Below are positions 1-9,615 of a stretch of DNA of 64,000 bases, one piece after another. How positions within the stretch are numbered: position 1 is the stretch's first letter; the number at the start of each line of letters is the position of its first letter. The position numbers and the translations under genes are program-made. Origin of the DNA: Ectocarpus siliculosus. Lineage: Eukaryota; Sar; Phaeophyceae; Ectocarpales; Ectocarpaceae. The stretch covers positions 2,181,160 to 2,245,159 of the forward strand of contig FN649732.1 of the NCBI GenBank assembly GCA_000310025.1. Direction: 5' to 3'. Under the pieces are notes generated by a model. It was not told where the DNA came from and made no database searches. It saw only the letters and a program-made list of their open reading frames with translations.

Positions 1-3000
1 TGGCCGGTCGTCGTGTCTCGGCACGAGAGAGGCCTACATCTCCCGGTGTTTCCCTTTCCAAGGCACTGTCCATTTCAAATCACTTGGAACATCAAAGATT
101 GTGTGGTGGACACTGGGAGCGAATGGATGTTGCGTCTCAGTCGATGATGACATGCAGTATACGTGCCGAATGAGATCGGCTCTTTTGCGGTACTTCGAAA
201 CCATGACCTTACCTCCAGGTGGTCATCAGTATAGAATCTCTTGCATAGAAGGCGAGAGTGCGCTCTCGTCTTCAGCCGGGTTGAGGAAGCTCGAACATGG
301 AAGGCCCTCGGTCGATAAACGCCGTGTTCGATTCTCTGGTTTTGAGTCATAGGGAAGTTAAGGGGAGGCCGACACAAAATCTGCAGTAGAACTCCACTAC
401 AGTGCCCACAAGCATACTCACTCCCTCGTCCATTCCTTTCCGTGCCAACTTCGTCTGCTTCTCAATATTCTCTCGCAGAGACGGCGGCACAGCCCCCATG
501 CCCGTCGACGGCGAAGTCGACAACGATCAAGGCAACGACACCGAAGGGTAAGGTCAATGCCAAGAAGTATGATGTCTTGCCCCTACAAGTTTGCACGGTC
601 GTCGTGTCTCGGCACCAGAGAGGCCCACACCTTGCGGTGTTTCCCATTCCAAGGCTCTGTCGGTTTCAAACCACTTGGAACATCAACGATTGTGTGGCGG
701 ATACTGGGAGCGAATGGATGTTGCGTCTCAGTCCAAGATGACATGCAGTATACGTGCCAAATGAGATCGGCTATTGTGCGTTACTTCGAAATCATTACCT
801 TACCTTCAGGTGGTCATCAGTATATAATCTGTCGCGTCGAAGACGCGAGTGCGCTCTCGCTCTCAGCCGTGTTGAGGAAGATCAAATATTGAAGGCTCTC
901 GGTCGATAAACGCCGTGTTCGATTCTCAGGCTTGAGTGAATGGGTTGCGGAGGGTAGGCCGACACAAAATCTGCAGTAGAGCTCCGCTCCGGTGCCCACA
1001 AGCATACTCACTCCCTCGTCCTATTCTCTCTGTGCCAACTTCGTCTGCTTCTCGTTATCCTCTCGCAGGGACGGCGCCATAGCCCCCACGCCCGTCGACG
1101 GCGAAGCCAACAACGATCAAGGCAACGGCACCGAAGGGTAAGATCAATGCCAAGAAGTATGATGTCGGTTGCACCTCCAAGTTTAGGCGGTCGTCGTGTC
1201 TCGGCACCAGAGAGGCCCACATCTCCCTGTGTTTCCCTTTCCAACGCGCTGTCGATTTCAAACCACTTGGAACATCAAAGAGTGCGTGGCGGACACTGGG
1301 GGCGAATAGATCTTTAGGATCACATGCAGTATGCGTGCCGAATGTGATCGGCTGTACTACAGTACCTTGAAACCAGTACCTTACCTTCAGGTGATCATCA
1401 GTATAGAATCTGTCGCGTCGAAGACGCGAGTGCGCCCTCGTTCTCAGCCGTGTTGAGGAAGCTCGAACATGGAAGGACCTCGATCGATAAACGCCGTGTT
1501 CGATTCTCAGGTTTGAGTGAGAGCGATGTTGAGGGAAGGCCGACATAAGATCTGCAGTAGAGCTCCGCTCCGGTGACCACAAGCACACTCACTCCCTCGT
1601 CCATTCCTCTCCGTGCCAACTTCGTCTGCTTCTCAATATGCTCTCGCAGAGACGGCGGCCCAGCCCCCACGCCCGTCGACGGCGGAACGAACAACGATCA
1701 AGGCAACGACACCGAAGGGTAAGATCAATGCCAAGAAGTGTGATGTCGCTTTCCCCTCCAAGAATACGCGGTTTTCGTGTCTCGGCACGAGAGAGGCCTA
1801 TTTCTCTCGGTGTTTTCTTTTCGAAAGCGCTGTCGATTTCGACTACTTCGAACATCAAAGATTGTGCGGCGGACACTGGGAGCTAATGGATGCTGCGTCT
1901 CAGGCCATGATGACATGCAGTATACGTGCCGAATGAGATCAGCTGTACTACGGTACCTTGAAACCAGTACCTTACCTTCAGGTGGTCATCAGCATAGAAT
2001 CTCTCGCATAGAAGGCGAGTGTGCGCTCTCGCTCTCATCCGTGTTTAGGAAGCTCGAACATGGAAGGCCCTCGGTCAATAAACGCCGTGTTCGATTCTCA
2101 GGTTTGAGTGAGAGCGATGTTGAGGGAAGGCCAACATAAGATCTGCAGTAGAGCTCCGCTCCGGTGACCACAAGCACACTCACTCCCTCGTCCGTTCCTC
2201 TCCGTGCCAACTTCGTCTGCCTCTCGTTATCCTCTCGAAGGGACGGCGGCACAGCCCCCACGCCCGTCGACGGCGAAGCCAACAACGATCAAGGCAACGG
2301 CACCGAAGGGTAAGATCAATCCCAAGAAGTGTGATGTCGCTTTCCCCTCCAAGCCTGCGCGGTCGTCGTGTCTCGGCACCAGAGATGCCTACATCTCTCG
2401 GCGTTTCCCGTTCCAGGGCGCTGTCGATTTCGACTACTTGCAACATCAAAGGTTGTGCGGCGGACACTGGGAGCTAATGGATGCTGCGTCTCAGGCCATG
2501 ATGACATGCAGTATACGTGCCGAATACGACGGGCAACTTCGCGGTACTTCGAAACCATTACCTTACACTCAGGTGGTCATCAGTATAGAATCTCTCGCAT
2601 AGAAGGCGAGTGTGCGCTCTCGTCCTCAGCCGGGTTGAGGAAGCTCGAATTTTGAACGACCTCGGTCGAGAAACGCCGTGTTCGACTCTCGGGTTAGAGT
2701 GAGAGGGATGTTGAGGGTAGGCCGACACAAAATCTGCAGTACAGCTCCGCTCCGGTGCCGACAAGCACACTCACTCCCTCGTCCATTCCTCTCCGTGCCA
2801 ACTTCGTCTGCTTCTCAATATGCTCTCGCAGAGACGGCGGCCCAGCCCCCACGCCCGTCGACGGCGGAACGAACAACGATCAAGGCAACGACACCGAAGG
2901 GTAAGATCAATGCCAAGAAGTGTGATGTCGCTTTCCCCTCCAAGAATACGCGGTTTTCGTGTCTCGGCACGAGAGAGGCCTATTTCTCTCGGTGTTTTCT

Positions 3001-6000
3001 TTTCGAAAGCGCTGTCGATTTCGACTACTTCGAACATCAAAGATTGTGCGGCGGACACTGGGAGCTAATGGATGCTGCGTCTCAGGCCATGATGACATGC
3101 AGTATACGTGCCGAATGAGATCAGCTGTACTACGGTACCTTGAAACCAGTACCTTACCTTCAGGTGGTCATCAGCATAGAATCTCTCGCATAGAAGGCGA
3201 GAGTGCGCTCTCGCTCTCATCCGTGTTTAGGAAGCTCGAACATGGAAGGCCCTCGGTCAATAAACGCCGTGTTCGATTCTCAGGTTTGCGTGAGAGGGAT
3301 GTTGAGGGTAGGCCGACACAAACTCTGCAGTAGAGCTCCGCTCCGGTGACCACAAGCACACTCACTCCCTCGTCCGTTCCTCTACGTGACAACTTCGTCT
3401 GCTTCTCGATATCCTCTCGCAGAGACGGCGCCACAGCCCCGACGCCCGTCGACGGCGAAACCAACAACGATCAAGGCAACGACACCGAAGGGTAAGATCA
3501 ATGCCAAGAAGTGTGATGTCGGTTTCCAGCCTGCGCGGTCGTCGTGTCTCGGCACCAGAGAGGCCAATATCTCCCGGTGATTCCCTTTCCAAGGCGCTGT
3601 CGATTTCAATTCACTTGGAACATCAAAGTTCGCATAGCGGACACTGGCAACGAATGGATGTTTCGTCTCAGTCCATGATGACATGTAGTTTCGTGCCGAA
3701 TGAGATCATCTGTACTACTTCGAAACCATTACCTTACCTTCAGGTTGCATTCAGTAGAATCTGTCGAAGAGAAGACACGAGTGCGCTCTCGTTCTCAGCT
3801 TTGTTGGCCAAGTTCAAACATGGATGGCCCTCGGTCGAAACACGCCTTGTACAAGTTCGAAGTTGAGGGGGCGGGGAAGTTGAGGGTAGGCAGACAGAGC
3901 ATTTGCAGTAGACCCCTGCTCCGGTGACCACCAGCATTCTCACTCCATCGTCCGTTGCTCTCTATACCAACTTCGTCTGCTTCTCGTTATCCTCTCGCAG
4001 AGACGGCGGCACAGCCCCCACGCCCATCGACGGCGAAACCAACAACGATCAAGACAACGGCACCGAAGGGTAAGATCATTTCCAAGAGGTGTGATGTCTC
4101 TTTCCCCTCCAAGTCTTGTTGGTCGTCGTGGTCTCTGCAGGAGAGAGGCCCATATCTTGAAGTGATTCTCTTTCCAAGGTGCTATCGATTTGAATTCACT
4201 TGGAACATCAACGATTGTGTGGCGGACACTGCCAACGAAAACATATTTCGTCTCAGTTCATGATGACATGCAGAGTACATAGAGAATCAACTCGGCTGTA
4301 CGTAGAAACCAGTACCTTACGACTCATGCAACGGTAGGGGTGCACGAATCCCTTCTGAGTCTCAAACGAGAGAAGCTCCATATCTCAGCCTGAAATGGAC
4401 ATTGACACAACATGAAAATATGACGTGACAGGTAATCCGATGGGCTAGATGAAACGCCATTGAAATTTGAAATCGGAGTTGATATTCGAAGGTTATTGGT
4501 TGGTTATTCATCTGAATAACCGAAGGTTTTGGGCCGTAATGTGCTATCCCTACCGTTGCATGACTCTTACCTTCAGGTGGTCATCAGTAGAGTCTGTCGA
4601 ATAGACGACGCGAGTGCGCTCGTACTCTCAGCTTTATTGATGAAACTCGAATATTGAAGGCCCTCCGTCGATAAACGCCATGTTCGATTCTCAGGTTAGA
4701 GTGAGGGGGGTGTTGAGGGTAGGCCCACACAAAATCTGCAGTAGAGCTCCGCTCCGGTGCCCACCAGCACACGCACTCCCTCGTCCGTTGCTCTCCGTGC
4801 CAAATTCGTCTGCTTCTCAATATCCTCTCGCAGAGACGGCGGCACAGCTCCCACGCCCGTCGACGGGGAAACCAACAGCGATCAAGGCAACGGCACCGAA
4901 GGGTAAGATCAATGCCAAGATCAATGCCAAGAAGTATGGTGTATCTTTCCCCTCTACGTCTGGCTGGTCGACGTTGTCTCGACACGAGAAAGGGACGTGT
5001 CTCGAGGTTTCTCTTTACAAGGCGCTCTCGGGGTTTCTGTCGTACTACTGGATGAGTTCGTATAGCCGATGCTACGGGTGTGGTATACCCGCCGGAGTTC
5101 GGGACATCGCATGTTGGACTGGTCGGTGTTAGTGACACGTGGATTTTTAAGGCCACACCTGGCTGCTGCACAGCGTGATCCGGACGATACATTGGGCCAT
5201 ATCTACCCTAACACCGCTCTATTCCCTTCAGATCATGAATGACATGATAATGTTCGGCCGAGCTAGCGTTGAGAATGAAATGCTGATCAAGCTTTGTTCG
5301 TGAAATCACGCCAGCATCGTCAACCATCGTATCCCTTCCGCCGATCCAATCATTCCCTGCTTTCGCCCTAACGAAGCGCAGTGGGAACGATTACACATAC
5401 GTAGGATGCTTCAAGGACAGCCAGCAAGATCGCATATTGGGGGACCAGCTGACAAATTCCCAGGAAATGACTACCGAGGTAAGTATCACAGAGTCTATGC
5501 CTGGGTTCAATGTAGAAAACTTTGGAATCAGAATTTCACGATGCAATGTGTAGTGTCTTGGCGATACAGAATCCATGTGCGACACAAGAGTCCGTTGATT
5601 TTGATAGTCATTCGAGAAGCTACCTGTTTTGGTGCCCGTTCCACTGACACCGGGCTCGTTAGAGCGGCATAGGTCGTTGTTTCGGGCCCTGGAATTCGAC
5701 TTACGAGTACGAGTCCGACGTGCAGCCTCGCATCATGAGTCTGTGTTGCTTGGTCTCTTCTCAATCGAAATATTCTGCTCGCCCTTGGTGCTACCTCCTC
5801 GTATCGTGTCGCTTCTTGGCTGAGTTTACGCTGCCACCCATCGGCCTGACGCTGGTTGTGTATTTGTTGTGCGTTCGTATAGTTTTGCTACGACTATTGC
5901 ATTACGAAGGACGCCACATTTATGGCTACCCAGTACGCGATTGAGTGCTGGTGCACATCCGAGCCCGAGGATCAGGTCGACTATGCCCGCCACGGAGAGG

Positions 6001-9000
6001 GAGCGCAGTGTAACTACGATTGCGCCGGCGATGAGGTACGAAAGGCTCGGAAGCAAATAACGGTCAGGAGCTTGTCGCCCGCGTGCGATGTTCACATTGC
6101 GACGTACAATACGTACATTGTAGAAAGCACGACCGTTGTCTGCTGCGTTTCACGACCACAGGGGACGCGTGTGGTAACGCGTAGTGCCGCAAAATACGTT
6201 CATGAAACGATAATCTCGTAATCTCTTCCCGAATGTTGGCCTAAAGGGCAAGTAAATATTGCCTCTGCTTGCCCTTGTTGTCAAAAATCTGCCGTTGCTT
6301 TCCCGTTTTTCCGAACTTGACAGTAGACCCCACCAAAGTTCAACTTCTACATCAGCCGGCCTGGCTGTATTCACGTCAACTCTAAACAGTGAGGACAATC
6401 CAACCTCTTGAACTCATTCCAAAGCCACCCATATTCGGTCTCCCAGCCCTCGAAATACGAAGCACCCGAAGTATTTGCTTTTAGCGTCAGCAAACTTCTC
6501 AGCCCTGTTCTCAATCTCTCTGGTCTCGTCTGCGTCTCTCTCTCTCGGTTTCTCTGTGCGTGTCTCTGCCCTCCATCTATCTTCCTCCACATCATAGGAC
6601 GAGTCGTGCGGTGGTTTTGATGCTTTCGATCTATACCGCATCGGCGCGGCCTACACTACGAGGTGTGAGCATGCGCCTGAGTTCTTCAAGACTACATATA
6701 TATATATCGGAGCCACGTTGTTTATAGTTTGGCTGAATGGCCATGTCGGCAAAACGTTTCATGGTCTGCTCTAACTATTCAGAAGCAAAAGGGAAGCAAA
6801 ATCCATGTCTTGTTCAATTCCAAGATGACACGAGCGTACGGAATCAACAAAATCGGCCGTACGGCTTGGACCCTCCCTTGGGTGGATATCAGCAGAATCT
6901 GTCACCCAGAGGAGACGCGCGCTTCAGAACAATCAGCTCTGCTGTTGAAGCTGGGATAGAGAAGGCCTTCGGTCGATAAACGCCATTTTCGATTCTCAAG
7001 TTGAGGTGGTGGTGAAGCTGAGACTAGCGGGACACACCGTTTGCAGTAGACCCCTAATCCAGTGACCACCAGCACACTCACTCCCTCGTCCGTTCCTCTC
7101 CGTGCCAACTTCGTCTGCTTCTCATTATCCGCTCGCAGCGACGGCGGCACAGCTCCCACGCCCGTCGACGGCGAAACCAACAACGATCAAGGCAACGACA
7201 CCGAAGGGTAAGGCCAATGCCAAGAATGATGTTGTCCCTCCCCCCTTCAAGTCTGGGAGGTCGTCGGTCTCGGCACCAGAGAGGCCGATATCTCGCGGTG
7301 TTTCCCTTTCCAAGGCGCTGTCGATTTCAAACCACTTGGAACATCAACGATTGTGTGGCGGACACTGGGAGCGAATGGATGTTTCGTCTCAGTCCATGAT
7401 GACATGCAGTATACGTACCGAATGAGATCGGCTATTTTGCGGTACTTCGAAACCATTGCCTTACCTCCAGGTGGCCATCAGTAGAGTCTGTCGCATAGAA
7501 GACGCGAGTGCGTTCTCGGTCTCAGCCGTGTTGATGAAGCTCGAATATAGAAGGCCCTCGGTCGATAAACGCCGTGTTCGATTCTCAGGTTTGAGTGAGA
7601 GGGATGTTGAGGGAAGGCCGACACAAAATCTGGAGTAGAACTCCGCTCCGGTGACCACCAACATACTCACTCCCTCGTCCGTTCCTTTACGTGACAACTT
7701 CGTCTGCTTCTTGTTATCCTCTCGCAGAGACGGCGGCACAGCTCCCACGCCCGTCGACGGCGAAACCAACAACGATCAAGGCAACGACACCGAAGGGTAA
7801 GATCAATCCCAAGACGTATGATGTCGTTTTCCCCTCCAAGTCTGCGCGGTCGTCGTGTCTCGGCACCAGAGAGGCCTATATATCGCGGTGCGTCTCTTTC
7901 CAAGGCGCTGTCGATTTCGACTACTTTGAACATCAAAGTTCGCATAGCAGACACTGGTGGCGAATGGATGTTTCGTCTCAGTCCATGATGACATGCAGTA
8001 TACGTGCCGAATGAGATCGGCTGTACTACAGTACTCTGAAACCAGTACCTTACCTTCAGGTGGTTATCAGCAGATCTGTCGCATAGAAGACGCGAGTGCG
8101 CTCTCGCCCTCATTCGTGTTGATGAAGCTCGAACATGGAAGGCCCAAGGTCGATTATCAGCGTGTTCGATTCTCAGGTTAGCGTGAGAGGGATGTTGAGG
8201 GTAGGCCGAAACAAAATCTGCAGTAGAGCTTCACTCCGGTGCCCACCAGCATACTCACTCCATCGCCCGTTCCCCTACGTGACAACTTCGTCTGCTTCTC
8301 GTTGTCCTCTCGCAGAGACGGCGGCACAGCCCCCACGCCCGTCGACGGCGAAACCAACAACGATCAAGGCAACGGCACCGAAGGGTAAGATCAATGCCAA
8401 GAAGTATGATGTTTCTTTCCCCTCCAAGTCTTGTTGGTCGTCGTGGTCTCTGCAGGAGGGATGCACTTGCCTCGGTGTTTCTCTTTTCAACGTGCTGTCG
8501 ATTTCAAACTACTTGGAACATTATAGATTGTTCGGCGCACACTGGGGGCGAATGGATGTTTCGTCTCATCAGTCCATGATGAGATGAAGCTGTATCGCCT
8601 AGAATCCCTTACCATACTCCAGGTGGCCATCAGTAAAATCTGTCGCATAGAGGACACGTGCGGGTGTGTTCGCACTCTCTCAGCTCTGCTGTGAGACGTC
8701 GAACATGGAAGGCCCTCGGTCGTAGATCGCCGTGTTTGATCTTCAGGTTTCCGGAAAGGGGCAAGCTGAGGGAAGGTCGCCTGAACACTTGCCGTAGAGT
8801 CCTGCTCCGGTGACCACCAGTATGCTGAATTCCTCATATAATCCTTTGCATGCAATGTTCTTCTGCTTCTCGATACCCTGTCGCAGAGACGGCGACACAG
8901 CTCCTACGCCAGTCGACGGCGGAACCGACAACGATCAAGGCAGCGGCACGGAAGGGTAAGACCACTACCAAGAAGTATCGTGGTCGATTTCCCCTCCATG

Positions 9001-9615
9001 TCTCGAACGGTCGCTGTGGTCTCGGCACGAGAGAGGGACATGTCTCGGTGATTCTATTGCTAAGGCGCAGTCGCTTTTGTCATCCTATACGTTTGTAGAG
9101 CCGAAAATACCGGAGTAGTATGCATAAGTCCGCCAGATTTTGACATCGCGTTTTGGACTGATCCGTGTTTACGACCTGTGTATCTCTCATGCCATCTCCT
9201 ACTGTTGCGAAGTGAAATGGAGACTACCATAAGCGATGTGACATTAGAAGGAGCGTTCAGTGAGGACATCGTCCGGATCATCGACGTCGAAGGTGTTGTT
9301 CCAGGTGGCGCAAGTTGGGCTGACAGCTACTCCGTCGGAAGCAAGTGCTACATGCAGACCACGTTTGACCACGGCATTGGCGAGGTGGAGGTGGACACAC
9401 CGCAAGGCACCATGAAAATCGAAGATCTATTTTTCCTTCTAGAACCTGGACCCGGATCTGAAGGCCGACCCCTCTACAACGATATTCAATGCGGAAACGG
9501 CCCAGTCAATTCCGACAATATACTTGATGAAATCGTTTGCCCTGGTCTGGTGGAATACGGTATTGAAGGCTGCGGCCAGATCGGTCCATTGTGGGATCTT
9601 TCAGAGCTCGAGTAG
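1..9615 (+). CDS. WSC-domain protein with tandem 23-residue repeat exons (5' end outside window)
   Basis: Sixteen exons can be joined in one frame: 479-547, 1069-1137, 1650-1718, 2241-2309, 2832-2900, 3423-3491, 4001-4069, 4834-4902, 5382-5478, 5883-6035, 6598-6662, 7139-7207, 7728-7796, 8316-8384, 8887-8955 and 9234-9615 (stop). Each has an AG acceptor and GT donor, and every junction phase matches. The product is eight copies of a 23-residue acidic repeat, one complete WSC domain, four more repeats and a 126-residue C-terminal region. WSC domains are eight-cysteine putative carbohydrate-binding modules of secreted or cell-surface proteins, so a wall or surface role is likely (inference). 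The start, signal peptide and any further domains lie left of position 1: the window opens inside a repeat-unit intron. Exon structure is well supported by phase and conservation; no transcript was available. Confidence 0.85.
1579..2105 (+). repeat. Near-identical tract, copy 1 (array A)
   Basis: This tract contains exon 1650-1718 and most of its downstream intron. It matches 2761-3287 almost base for base at an offset of 1182. The only difference noticed is t versus a near 2019. Sequence on both sides (for example 1540-1578 versus 2722-2760) diverges at the usual between-unit level. Sharp edges like these point to gene conversion or unequal crossing-over. Confidence 0.8.
2761..3287 (+). repeat. 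Near-identical tract, copy 2 (array A)
   Basis: Partner of 1579-2105, two units downstream. It contains exon 2832-2900, which is identical to exon 1650-1718 and encodes the variant with Pro at position 4 and Gly at position 12. The unit between them (exon 2241-2309) is clearly different, so the pair is not simply the two newest neighbours. Confidence 0.8.
4321..4566. mobile_element. MITE-like non-autonomous DNA element, 246 bp
   Basis: The ends are inverted repeats of 19 bases with one mismatch: the left starts gactcatgcaacggtaggg and the right ends ccctaccgttgcatgactc. The element is flanked by ttac on both sides (4317-4320 and 4567-4570), a 4-bp target duplication. The empty site is visible in sister units, which read accttaccttcagg without interruption. 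The interior is AT-richer than the array and holds a perfect 9-bp hairpin (ggttattca/tgaataacc). There is no coding capacity. It sits in the intron between exons 4001-4069 and 4834-4902 and explains the long spacing there. The superfamily is not assigned. Confidence 0.85.
5382..6662 (+). CDS. Three exons encoding a complete WSC domain
   Basis: Exon 5382-5478 (1 nt plus 32 codons) encodes YVGCFKDSQQDRILG and ends at MTTE. Exon 5883-6035 (51 codons, phase 0) encodes FCYDYC, then MATQYAIECWC and CNYDCAGDE. Exon 6598-6662 (21 codons plus 2 nt) encodes DESCGGFDAFDLYRI. Together they give the eight cysteines and the order typical of WSC domains: GCF, two Cys in the first helix region, ECWC, C-x3-C and CGG followed by a hydrophobic strand. 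Donors are gtaagt, gtacga and gtgtga. The entry phase fits the GG-ending repeat exon at 4902. The exit phase fits the repeat exon at 7139, where AG plus C makes Ser instead of the usual Gly. The ligand is unknown; WSC domains are thought to bind polysaccharide. Confidence 0.88.
6800..9170 (+). repeat. Tandem exon array B: four units of the same 69-nt exon
   Basis: Exons are 7139-7207, 7728-7796, 8316-8384 and 8887-8955, with start spacing of 589, 588 and 571. Recognisable unit sequence begins around 6810, inside the intron after the WSC exons. The first two exons encode the same peptide as the array consensus; the third has Gly at position 20. The fourth is the most divergent (Asp at 3, Gly at 12, Asp at 14, Ser at 19) and is the only one lacking the Asn-x-Thr motif. 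The intron after it (8956-9233) resembles the intron after array A (4903-5381) and not the internal introns. Confidence 0.88.
9234..9615 (+). CDS. C-terminal exon of the WSC-repeat gene
   Basis: The exon is 1 nt plus 126 codons and a stop. It joins GG-ending exon 8887-8955 in phase and makes Gly again. The peptide opens DVTLEGAFSEDIVRI, carries ASWADSYSVGSKCYMQ, a PGPGSEGRPLYNDIQCGNG loop, and CPG and GCGQIGP motifs, and ends WDLSELE. It has four cysteines, is acidic and has no membrane segment, so the visible part is not anchored by a C-terminal helix. I do not recognise the domain by name; it may be a lineage-specific secreted module. The acceptor (accataag) has a weak pyrimidine tract, so the exact exon start is less certain than the frame. 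Confidence 0.8.

Larger units (their letters stand above)
1..5128 (+). repeat. Tandem exon array A: eight ~590-bp units, one 69-nt exon each
   Basis: Units repeat with exon-start spacing of 590, 581, 591, 591, 591, 578 and 833 bases; the last falls to 583 once an inserted MITE and its 4-bp target duplication are removed. Each unit holds an acceptor (usually ctctcgcag; cgaag at 2240), a 69-nt exon and a gtaag donor. The encoded unit starts DGGTAPTPVDGE and ends NNDQGNDTEG. Variants: exon 1 has Met at position 7 and Val-Asp at 13-14; exon 2 has Ala-Ile at 3-4; exons 3 and 5 have Pro at 4 and Gly at 12; exon 6 has Ala at 3; exon 7 has Ile at 9 and Asp at 18; exon 8 has Ser at 15. The exon's first base completes a GGN codon, so it is always Gly whether that base is A, G or C. 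Long open frames elsewhere in the units, on either strand, are not genes. Confidence 0.9.

Noticed and set aside
101-8587. Many 60-150 codon open frames on both strands of the repeat arrays
   Set aside because: They recur at the same place in every unit, overlap the 69-nt exon and its introns in other frames, end at different stops, and are explained by the shared, GC-rich repeat. Only the 69-nt exon shows constant length and synonymous change at its edges.
1-9170. CRISPR array as an explanation of the regular repeats
   Set aside because: Units are about 590 bp, carry splice sites and coding exons, and have no short repeat-spacer structure or cas genes.
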